Under the pieces are notes generated by a model, which ran no database searches, was not told where the DNA came from, and worked only from the letters and a program-made list of their open reading frames with translations. Shown here piece after piece: positions 1-5,524 of a DNA stretch of 18,780 nt. The stretch's first letter is position 1. Each line of letters opens with the position of its first letter. Origin of the DNA: an uncultured Verrucomicrobia subdivision 3 bacterium (lineage in GTDB: Bacteria; Verrucomicrobiota; Verrucomicrobiia; Limisphaerales; UBA11358). The position numbers and the translations under genes are program-made. The stretch spans positions 1 to 18,780 of the forward strand of contig CAIOUK010000198.1 of assembly GCA_903861445.1 (NCBI GenBank), read 5' to 3'.

Positions 1-2
1 CG

Positions 3-191
3 AGCGCCACGCTGGGCATGACGCAGCTCGTGCCGAAGTTGCGCCAACTGGAACGGCTCGGCGCGAGCGGCACCGTGGTGGAGGCCGGCCCGATTTGCGA
101 GGATGCCCAGCGGGAATTTGTGCGCATCCAAGAATTTTTGAAGACGCAGCCGGGGCTGGCGGAAACGGTGACCAAAAGCATTGAAACATGA
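3..191 (+). CDS. Hybrid sensor kinase, C-terminal Hpt domain (partial, 5' end outside window)
   Basis: The open frame from base 3 gives 62 residues beginning SATLGMTQLVPKLRQLERLG and ending at a TGA (189-191). The 'SATLG' start and the following amphipathic helices match the part of an Hpt domain just after its phosphorylated histidine (family pattern HxxKGxxxxLG), so the window edge seems to cut just downstream of that histidine. By family knowledge such a domain ends a hybrid histidine kinase and passes phosphate to a receiver. Its stop overlaps the start of the next gene (ATGA at 188-191), which argues for translational coupling with the receiver protein that follows. The kinase and sensor parts cannot be seen, so a free-standing Hpt protein is also possible. 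Confidence 0.7.
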   Translation, partial: SATLGMTQLVPKLRQLERLGASGTVVEAGPICEDAQREFVRIQEFLKTQPGLAETVTKSIET

Positions 192-1378
192 AAAGAATTT
201 TGCTCATCGAAGACGACCAGATCGTTGCCAACGTCTATCGCAACAAGCTGGCGGTGGAAGGTTATCAGGCCGAAGTTGCGCCTGATGGCGAATCCGGCCT
301 GAAAGTCATGCGCACGTTCAAGCCGGATTTGATCATCCTCGACCTCATGTTGCCGAGCATTTCCGGCGTGGAAGTCATCAAGGAAATCCGCAGTGAAGAA
401 GCCTTTGCCAAAATTCCGATCATCGTTTTTTCCAACACCTACCTGACCAATGTGATTCAGGAAGCGTGGCGGGCCGGCGCGAACAAATGCCTGTCCAAGT
501 CCAGTTGCACGCCCAAAGATGTCATCGAAGTCGTCCGGCACACCATCGGCGACAGCGGCGCGATTCCGCAGGCGCAACCGATGGTGCTGTCAGCCGAGGA
601 GCGTATGGGCACCTTGACGGACACCAAAGACGCGGAATTTCAGGCGGATTTGCGCCAGTCGTTCATTGAAAATCTTCCCGCCACGCTCTACTCGCTGCGC
701 GCCGGTTTGCAAGCCCTCGTCAAATCAGAGAACGAAGTGACGCGGCTCAAGCAGGTTTATGAACTGTATCGCCAGATTCACGCAGTCAATGGCAACGCCG
801 GCATCGCCGGGCTTGTCCAAATCGCCCACATGGCCGCCGCCCTCGAGGCGCTGCTGAAGGAAATTTACGAGAAGCCGAAAAACATCAATTCCTCCACCAT
901 CCGCACCATCGCGTCTGCGGTGGATTTTCTCGGCATTCTTTTCGAGAAAGGCACGTTGCCGGACAAGCAGGATCTGCCGCCATCCAAAATCCTGGTCGTG
1001 GACGATGAAGCCATTTCCCGGCGCGCCATCGTTTACGCGCTGGAAAAAGCGAAGCTCAAATCCACCAACGTCGAAGATCCGCAACAAGCACTGCAATTGC
1101 TCACGGAAAGTGACTTTGACCTCGTCTTCCTCGACGTGGATATGCCGACGATGACCGGCTTCGAGCTTTGCGCCAAACTCCGCGCCCTGCCCCAACACAA
1201 AAAAACGCCCGTTGTTTTTGTCACGAGCCTGAATGATTTTGAAAGCCGCACCAATTCCATGATGGCCGGCGGCAACGATTTCATCGGCAAGCCATTTCTG
1301 TTCATCGAGCTGACCGTCAAGGCGCTCATTCACATTCTCCGCAACAAGCTGCTCTCGCCGCGCCTCGCCGGCCATTAA
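188..1378 (+). CDS. REC-Hpt-REC phosphorelay response regulator
   Basis: This 396-aa soluble protein has three signalling modules. REC1 (about residues 1-120) has the acidic pair E8/D9/D10, phospho-acceptor D52 (LDLMLP), S82 and K104. A central helical segment (about 150-255) looks like an Hpt domain with H198 in IHAVNGNAGIAGL, although the usual lysine of HxxKG is N201. REC2 (about 265-390) has D272/D273, D316 (FLDVDMP), T346 and K368. No DNA-binding or enzymatic output domain is present, so it probably relays phosphate or regulates by protein contact. The start overlaps the stop of the upstream Hpt-containing gene by four bases, so the two are probably partners. The next gene begins 6 bp downstream. 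The two REC calls are secure; the Hpt call is moderate. Confidence 0.88.
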   Translation: MKRILLIEDDQIVANVYRNKLAVEGYQAEVAPDGESGLKVMRTFKPDLIILDLMLPSISGVEVIKEIRSEEAFAKIPIIVFSNTYLTNVIQEAWRAGANKCLSKSSCTPKDVIEVVRHTIGDSGAIPQAQPMVLSAEERMGTLTDTKDAEFQADLRQSFIENLPATLYSLRAGLQALVKSENEVTRLKQVYELYRQIHAVNGNAGIAGLVQIAHMAAALEALLKEIYEKPKNINSSTIRTIASAVDFLGILFEKGTLPDKQDLPPSKILVVDDEAISRRAIVYALEKAKLKSTNVEDPQQALQLLTESDFDLVFLDVDMPTMTGFELCAKLRALPQHKKTPVVFVTSLNDFESRTNSMMAGGNDFIGKPFLFIELTVKALIHILRNKLLSPRLAGH

Positions 1379-1384
1379 CCGCTC

Positions 1385-1849
1385 ATGAAAAAGTGGAAAC
1401 GGCTTCTGCTCGCAGTGCTGGTGTTGTTTGCCGGCGCACAACTGTTCAATCCCGCCCGCACGAATCCGCCGGTAAAAAATGATTTTCTCACTGCCACCCA
1501 ACCGCCCGCCGCCGTCGCCGCCAGTGTGCGCGCGGCGTGTTACGATTGTCACTCGCACGAAACCGTCTGGCCGTGGTATGCGCACGTCGCGCCGGTTTCG
1601 TGGCTCATCGTTTCCGACACGACTGAAGGCCGTGAACATTTGAATCTGTCCGACTGGCCCACCGAACCCGACCGCGCCATCAAAAAACTGGATCGCATCA
1701 ACGAGGCAGTAGATGACCGCGAAATGCCGCCAAAAAAATACACGCTCATCCACGCCAACGCCCGCCTCACCGAAACGCAGCGCAAAGAAATCCTCGACTG
1801 GACGGATGCCGCCGCCGCCAAGCTCCGCGCCACCACGACCAATCAATAG
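1385..1849 (+). CDS. Membrane-anchored heme-binding domain protein (single c-type heme)
   Basis: This 154-aa protein starts with a basic stretch and a hydrophobic helix (about residues 7-21), read as an uncleaved signal anchor or signal peptide that puts the rest in the periplasm. It carries one CxxCH heme c motif, CYDCH (C52, C55, H56), then WPWYAHVAPVSW, GREHLNLSDW and DREMPPKKYTLIHANARLT. These blocks are those I know from the 'haem-binding domain' family (PF14376 type); M114 is a plausible distal heme ligand. It begins 6 bp after the response regulator gene and ends 3 bp before the esterase gene, so all three are likely co-transcribed. Electron transfer or redox sensing is possible, but the biological role of the family is not settled. 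Confidence 0.85.
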   Translation: MKKWKRLLLAVLVLFAGAQLFNPARTNPPVKNDFLTATQPPAAVAASVRAACYDCHSHETVWPWYAHVAPVSWLIVSDTTEGREHLNLSDWPTEPDRAIKKLDRINEAVDDREMPPKKYTLIHANARLTETQRKEILDWTDAAAAKLRATTTNQ

Positions 1850-1852
1850 CCA

Positions 1853-2479
1853 ATGCTGCAAACCGAATTCATTCCCGCCGCCGAAAAAAATTCGCGCCGA
1901 CTTTTCGTCTGTCTCCACGGCCTTGGCGATACATCCGCCGGCTGGCGTTGGTTTCCACCGGCGCTGAATCTGCCGTGGCTGAATTTTCTCCTCGTCAATG
2001 CACCGGACGAATATTACGGCGGCTATTCGTGGTTCGATTATCCCGGCGACATCGCGCCCGGCATCCATCGCAGCCGCAAAATGCTCTTTGAACTGCTCGA
2101 CGATTTGCGCGCGAAAAATTTTCCCGCCGACCAGATCACGCTCGGCGGATTTTCCCAAGGCTGCCTGATGTCGCTGGAAGCCGGCCTGCGTTATCCGCAC
2201 CGGCTCGCCGGTATCGTCGGCATCAGCGGCTGGGTTTTTGAAATCGAAAATCTCATTCGCGACCTGACACCCGTTGCCAAAACGCAGCGGTTACTCGTCA
2301 CGCACGGCGAATACGATCCACTCCTGCCCATCGCCGGCGTGCGCGAGCAGGTGCAAAAACTTCAGGCCGCCGGCCTCGACCTGACTTGGCGCGAATACCC
2401 CAAGGAACACACGGTTTATGGCGAGGAAGAAATCGCCGCCATCCGCGCCTTCGTCAGTGCCGGTTACGACCAGAAGTAA
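1853..2479 (+). CDS. Alpha/beta hydrolase, phospholipase/carboxylesterase family
   Basis: This 208-aa alpha/beta hydrolase has the size and layout of the PF02230 esterases. LHGLGD (21-26) supplies the oxyanion-hole loop, GFSQG (99-103) holds the nucleophile S101, D155 (GEYDPLLP) is the likely acid and H186 (KEHTV) the likely base. There is no signal peptide, so it should be cytoplasmic and hydrolyse small carboxylesters or lysophospholipids; the substrate cannot be told from sequence. The ATG lies 3 bp after the heme-protein stop, and no better upstream start exists. It ends 5 bp from the stop of a convergent XRE-type gene, with no clear terminator between them. Confidence 0.87.
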   Translation: MLQTEFIPAAEKNSRRLFVCLHGLGDTSAGWRWFPPALNLPWLNFLLVNAPDEYYGGYSWFDYPGDIAPGIHRSRKMLFELLDDLRAKNFPADQITLGGFSQGCLMSLEAGLRYPHRLAGIVGISGWVFEIENLIRDLTPVAKTQRLLVTHGEYDPLLPIAGVREQVQKLQAAGLDLTWREYPKEHTVYGEEEIAAIRAFVSAGYDQK

Positions 2480-2484
2480 AAGAC

Positions 2485-2727
2485 TTACCGCAGAGATTTT
2501 TCAAACCTCTCCACAAACTTGGACAACGGCACCTTTAAAGTTAGGCAAATTTGGTGCAATTCAACCAAATCCAAACGCCGCTCGCCGCTTTCATATTTTG
2601 AAACAAAGGATTGCGGCCGCTTAAGCTTTTGGGCCAGCGCAGTCTGATTCATGCCTGCCGCGACACGGTGTTGCTTCAACAATTCTTGAAGCTTTAGCTG
2701 GCTGTGACTGAAAATGGATTTTGGCAC
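2485..2727 (-). CDS. XRE-family helix-turn-helix transcriptional regulator
   Basis: This 80-aa protein is almost entirely one Cro/CI-type HTH domain. Residues about 12-70 include LKQHRVAAGMNQTALAQKL, PQSFVSKYESGERRLDLVEL and LKVPLSKF, which is the classical five-helix HTH_3 pattern. The predicted start is GTG at 2727; an ATG seen slightly upstream (2734) is out of frame. It has no separate ligand or dimerisation domain. The divergent lipoprotein gene starts 59 bp away. Between them is a perfect 8-bp inverted repeat (2758-2774) that I infer to be its operator, so it probably represses the lipoprotein gene and perhaps itself. It could also act more widely, as many small XRE proteins do. No toxin-like partner is adjacent. 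Confidence 0.85.
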   Translation of the reverse strand: MPKSIFSHSQLKLQELLKQHRVAAGMNQTALAQKLKRPQSFVSKYESGERRLDLVELHQICLTLKVPLSKFVERFEKSLR

Positions 2728-2749
2728 CAGCCATGAGAAATAAATAGAT

Positions 2750-2778
2750 TTGACGATTATCCCAAATTGGGATATTTG
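2750..2778 (+). promoter_or_regulatory. Sigma-70-like promoter of the lipoprotein gene
   Basis: A -35 box TTGACG (2750-2755) and a -10 box TATTTG (2773-2778) are separated by exactly 17 bp. The start site would fall near 2785, only about two bases before the ATG at 2787, so the message would be leaderless or nearly so. The spacer is filled by the palindrome at 2758-2774, so a bound regulator would compete directly with RNA polymerase. The call rests on box match and spacing only. Confidence 0.55.
2758..2774. promoter_or_regulatory. Palindromic operator, likely for the adjacent XRE regulator
   Basis: TATCCCAAATTGGGATA is a perfect inverted repeat: 8-bp arms around one central base. It lies between two divergent genes, 31 bp upstream of the XRE gene start and 13 bp upstream of the lipoprotein start. 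The outer TATCC...GGATA half-sites resemble the known HipB operator pattern (TATCC-N8-GGATA), here with a spacing of 7. Symmetry, position and the adjoining HTH gene support an operator; binding itself is inferred. Confidence 0.65.
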
Positions 2779-2786
2779 CTGGCGGG

Positions 2787-3317
2787 ATGAAAATTACCAG
2801 ATTCCTCCACCTCGGCATGCTGGCATCAGTCTTTGTTTTTACAGGCTGCGCCAGCATCGTCAGCAAATCCAACTGGCCGGTTACATTCAAAAGTGATCCG
2901 TCAGGCGCAAAAATTGTCATCTCGGATGAAAACGGGAATGAAATTCACCGTGGCGTCACGCCCGCAACAGTCACATTGCCGGCGGACAGCGGTTTCTTCT
3001 CCAAAGCCAAATATTATATTGATATTAAAGAGGCTGGCTACCAAGACAGCAAAGGAGTTCTCACGGCCAAAATTAACGGCTGGTATTTTGGAAATATCAT
3101 TTTTGGTGGCCTAATTGGTTTTGTCATTGTTGATCCAGCAACCGGAGCCATGTGGAAATTGCCGCCCTTGAAGACGGTTAGTTTGGCAAAAATTGAAAAC
3201 GCTGCTCTGCCCCCCGTTGTTACCGCTACTCCATCAGTAACAACGATCACAACGACCAATGTGCCACCAATTGCGGTTGAAACAAAAGCGTCAACTAATT
3301 CTGTTCCCCAGCAATAA
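2787..3317 (+). CDS. Lipoprotein with PEGA-like domain
   Basis: This 176-aa protein begins with a lipoprotein signal peptide: basic MKITR, a hydrophobic core and the lipobox FTGC with acceptor C21. The mature part starts CASIVSKSNWPVTFKSDPSGAKIVISDENG and continues into GVTPATVTLPADSGFFSKAKYYIDIKEAGY, which reads as a PEGA-like beta domain (SxPsGA...G.TP.tv.l). A hydrophobic glycine-rich segment (GNIIFGGLIGFVIVDPATGAMWKLP, split here as about 100-124) follows, then a Thr/Pro/Val-rich low-complexity tail from about 140. It should be attached to the envelope; its function is unknown. Expression is probably controlled by the divergent XRE regulator through the operator in its promoter. A rho-independent terminator follows the stop by about 20 bp. 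Confidence 0.82.
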   Translation: MKITRFLHLGMLASVFVFTGCASIVSKSNWPVTFKSDPSGAKIVISDENGNEIHRGVTPATVTLPADSGFFSKAKYYIDIKEAGYQDSKGVLTAKINGWYFGNIIFGGLIGFVIVDPATGAMWKLPPLKTVSLAKIENAALPPVVTATPSVTTITTTNVPPIAVETKASTNSVPQQ

Positions 3318-3331
3318 CCTCAATTAATTAT

Positions 3332-3363
3332 AAAAAGCCGAGGATTTTGTCCTCGGCCTTTTT
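3332..3363. terminator. Bidirectional rho-independent terminator
   Basis: GCCGAGGA (3337-3344), a TTTTG loop and TCCTCGGC (3350-3357) form a perfect 8-bp stem. It is flanked by AAAAA on the left (3332-3336) and TTTTT on the right (3359-3363), so it can stop transcripts from the plus-strand lipoprotein gene and from the minus-strand gene ending at 3367. Confidence 0.88.
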
Positions 3364-3366
3364 GCT

Positions 3367-3573
3367 TCAAACTTTTAGCGTCCGGTTCGATCCGGGCATC
3401 CAGATTTGTTCGGCGGGCGGCGTCGTTTCGTTCTGCCAGTCCATCGCGGACTCCACGGCTTCGCGCATACGGGCAAACCACCATTGCGCCCGCGTCACGC
3501 GCGTGCGCGGCCGGCCGTAAATGCGGCTCTGTTGGGCGTTGAATCCGAGTTCGAGTTGTTCGTTGGTTGTCAT
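3367..3573 (-). CDS. Small hypothetical protein, 68 aa
   Basis: The protein begins MTTNEQLELGFN and continues with a basic and aromatic centre (RVTRAQWWFARMREAVESAM) and a Pro-rich end. There is no signal peptide, membrane segment or known motif. The WWFARMR stretch, followed by an amphipathic helix, looks like selected protein rather than chance. I have an uncertain recollection of similar small proteins in Verrucomicrobia. It starts with ATG and ends 4 bp from the U-tract side of a bidirectional terminator, which suits a real gene. The antisense frame over the same bases is less convincing. Function unknown. Confidence 0.6.
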   Translation of the reverse strand: MTTNEQLELGFNAQQSRIYGRPRTRVTRAQWWFARMREAVESAMDWQNETTPPAEQIWMPGSNRTLKV

Positions 3574-3609
3574 AATTTAGTTTTAATTACGACACCACTT
3601 TGACAGAGC

Positions 3610-3634
3610 GGGTTGGACAAAGGCTGTCCAACCC
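3610..3634. repeat. Perfect 10-bp inverted repeat, probable dispersed hairpin element
   Basis: GGGTTGGACA (3610-3619) and TGTCCAACCC (3625-3634) are exact reverse complements around a 5-base loop, AAGGC. It lies in the 121-bp gap between two minus-strand genes. No T-run follows on either strand, so it does not look like a standard intrinsic terminator. A dispersed REP-like element is the likelier reading; only one copy lies in this window. Confidence 0.6.
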
Positions 3635-3694
3635 TAAAAATAGTTGAAAATTATTTTGGAAGCTAAAACCCGAAGAAACCACCCACCCAAACCG

Positions 3695-4054
3695 TCAGCG
3701 AATCTCCACCACATCGCCCGGCTCCAGCGGCACGACTGCACCGGACAATAAAACTTTCGGCTCCAGTGCCGCACTCTCGCCCTGCCGTGTGAGAATAATC
3801 TGCTTCGGCTCATGCAAGCCGATGTAGTTGGCCGTGGCCACGGCCTGCGCGAGCGTCAAGCCTTCCACCCACGGCACGGCGGAATTTTTCACTGCGCCCA
3901 GCACCGTGACGCCCGGCGATTCCGGCGACTGCTGCCGTAGCGCCGCATTCTGGCCAGCGAGATAAGCGTTTTGCTCCTTCAGCCGAGCCTGTGATTTTGT
4001 CGTGCAACCGGCAACCGCCAAGGCCAAAAACAAAATGAGCCAAATAATTTTCAT
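3695..4054 (-). CDS. Small lipoprotein with SLBB-like domain
   Basis: This 119-aa protein opens with MKIIWLILFLALAVAGC, a lipoprotein signal with acceptor C17. A short helical Gln/Ala-rich stretch follows (about 20-42), then about 70 residues (VTVLGAVKNSAVPWVEGLT ... VPLEPGDVVEIR) that match the beta-grasp SLBB fold of polysaccharide-export proteins: 'G.V...G', 'tl..Ai..AGg', 'l.pGDvv.v'. The frame stays open further upstream, but the ATG at 4054 is chosen because it begins the signal peptide and overlaps the panB stop by four bases (ATGA, 4051-4054). Translational coupling to panB is implied. No export partner (Wza/Wzc type) is nearby, so its role is unknown. Confidence 0.78.
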   Translation of the reverse strand: MKIIWLILFLALAVAGCTTKSQARLKEQNAYLAGQNAALRQQSPESPGVTVLGAVKNSAVPWVEGLTLAQAVATANYIGLHEPKQIILTRQGESAALEPKVLLSGAVVPLEPGDVVEIR

Positions 4055-4821
4055 CGCGCGCCGATTTCGTTTTTCCACGCGGCCACGGCGGATTTTATTT
4101 CCGCCGCACAATTCGCCTTGGGCTTCACGAAGCGCGGTTTGAACCACGGAAAACTGCCGGTCAAATCCTGCGTCACCAAAATTTGTCCGTCGCAGTCCGG
4201 CCCGCTGCCGATGCCGATGGTTGGGACGGAAATCTTTTCGGAAATCTCCTTCGCGACCGGCGGTGTGACGAGTTCGAGCACCATGGCAAAAACACCTGCC
4301 GCCGCCAAAAGTTTCGCGTCCTCGAGCAATTTCTGATGCTCGTCGTCGCGCTTGCCTTTGATGTGGTAGCCGCCCTCTTCCAAAACGTGCTGCGGCAACA
4401 TGCCGAGATGCCCGCAAAACGGAATGCCCGCCGCGAGAATGGCCTGCACCTGCGGCAGAATTTCGCGCCCGCCTTCCGCCTTCACAAATTCGGCGCCGGC
4501 GGCGACTAGCCGTTTGGCGTTGACCACTGCGTCCGCCACCGTGTCGTAGCTCTTGAACGGCAAATCGCCGCCGAGCAAGGCGTTGGTTTTGGCGCGCGCG
4601 GCGGCGCGGACATGGTGCTCCATCTCCGCCATCGTGACGTGCGTCGTGTCGGGATAACCAAGCACCACCATGCCGACGGAATCGCCGACGAGCAGGAACG
4701 GCACGCCGGCCTCGTCGAGCAGCTTCGCCGACGGAAAATCATACGCCGTGAGCGCAGCGATTTTCTCACCGCGATTTTTCATCGCGCGGATGGAATCAAC
4801 TGTGACTTTGGCAGAATTCAT
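4051..4821 (-). CDS. panB: 3-methyl-2-oxobutanoate hydroxymethyltransferase
   Basis: PanB transfers a hydroxymethyl group from 5,10-methylene-tetrahydrofolate to 2-oxoisovalerate to make ketopantoate, the first committed step to pantothenate and CoA, in the cytoplasm. The 256-aa protein is full length for the family. Conserved blocks are LTAYDFPSAKLLDEAGV, LLVGDSVGMVVLGY (D47, metal ligand), GDLPFKSY (D86, metal ligand), FVKAEGG (K114, E115), GHLGMLPQ, VLELV (E183, likely base) and IGIGSGPDCDGQILV. It lies 22 bp downstream of rnhB and overlaps the start of the SLBB-like lipoprotein gene by four bases. No panC or panD is visible in the window. Confidence 0.97.
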   Translation of the reverse strand: MNSAKVTVDSIRAMKNRGEKIAALTAYDFPSAKLLDEAGVPFLLVGDSVGMVVLGYPDTTHVTMAEMEHHVRAAARAKTNALLGGDLPFKSYDTVADAVVNAKRLVAAGAEFVKAEGGREILPQVQAILAAGIPFCGHLGMLPQHVLEEGGYHIKGKRDDEHQKLLEDAKLLAAAGVFAMVLELVTPPVAKEISEKISVPTIGIGSGPDCDGQILVTQDLTGSFPWFKPRFVKPKANCAAEIKSAVAAWKNEIGAR

Positions 4822-4843
4822 TTCTCAACGGTCAAACCAGTAG

Positions 4844-5503
4844 TTAAAGCAATTTCGGCTCTTCTGCTTTCAATGGCGCAAATGTCCGCCGGTGGATTGG
4901 ACATGCGCCATGTTTTGCAATCGCCGCCAAATGTTTTGCCGTGCCATAACCTTTGTGCTCGGCAAAACCGTATTCCGGCCAGCGCGCATGATGCGCCAGC
5001 ATCAACCGGTCACGCGTGACCTTGGCCAGCACGCTTGCGGCGGCGATAGAATAGCTCCGCGCATCGCCCTTCACAATGGCCGTCTGCGGCACGCGCAAGG
5101 TTTTCACCGGCCGCCCGTCCACCAGCGCGTGCGGCGGCAACGGATTTAATTTGGCCAGCGCATCGTTCATCGCGCGGTGCGTCGCCTGCAAAATATTGAT
5201 CTCGTCAATCACGCCTGCCTCCACCAGCGCGATGCCAAATTCGATTTCGGCGCAGCGGGTGAGAAATTCAAAATACTTTTCGCGCTGCGCCTCGGTGAGC
5301 TGCTTGGAATCGTTCAAGCCATTAAGTTCGGCGGGCAAGCCGGCTTCCGCCCAACGCGGTGGCAGAATGGCGGCGGCGGCCACCACCGGCCCGGCCAGCG
5401 GCCCGCGCCCAGCCTCATCCACGCCAGCGACGCGTGTGACGCCGGACTGCCAAAGCAGTTGCTCAAATTCAAAGCGGTCGATGTTTTCTATTTTGACTTT
5501 CAT
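4844..5503 (-). CDS. rnhB: Ribonuclease HII
   Basis: RNase HII cleaves the RNA strand of RNA-DNA hybrids and nicks at single ribonucleotides misincorporated in DNA. The 219-aa protein carries the family signature VAGVDEAGRGPLAGPV with D29 and E30, then LNDSKQLT, ALVDG (D129) and KVTRD (D165) as the other acidic metal ligands. The C-terminal block YGFAEHKGYGTAKHLAAIAKHG ends in HRRTF, typical of the family (shown here only in part: 'FAEHKGYGTAKH'). It sits 21 bp after the aminotransferase-like gene and 22 bp before panB, all on the same strand. The ATG at 5503 is the only reasonable start. Confidence 0.96.
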   Translation of the reverse strand: MKVKIENIDRFEFEQLLWQSGVTRVAGVDEAGRGPLAGPVVAAAAILPPRWAEAGLPAELNGLNDSKQLTEAQREKYFEFLTRCAEIEFGIALVEAGVIDEINILQATHRAMNDALAKLNPLPPHALVDGRPVKTLRVPQTAIVKGDARSYSIAAASVLAKVTRDRLMLAHHARWPEYGFAEHKGYGTAKHLAAIAKHGACPIHRRTFAPLKAEEPKLL

Positions 5504-5524
5504 TTTTATGACGACGGCAAAACG

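Noticed and set aside
725..2200. A 491-codon open frame on the minus strand
   Set aside because: It is antisense to three genes with clear domains (REC-Hpt-REC, heme protein, esterase). Its translation is a Gly/Arg/Phe-rich mixture without family features, as expected for a mirror frame in GC-rich DNA.
2485..3317. XRE regulator plus lipoprotein as a toxin-antitoxin pair
   Set aside because: The genes are divergent and the partner is a secreted lipoprotein with a PEGA-like domain, not a toxin family; a regulator-target pair is simpler.
4055..4417. Upstream extension of the SLBB-like lipoprotein frame to 240 codons
   Set aside because: The extra part lies over panB in another frame and is Arg/Gly-rich; the lipoprotein signal begins at the ATG at 4054, which overlaps the panB stop.
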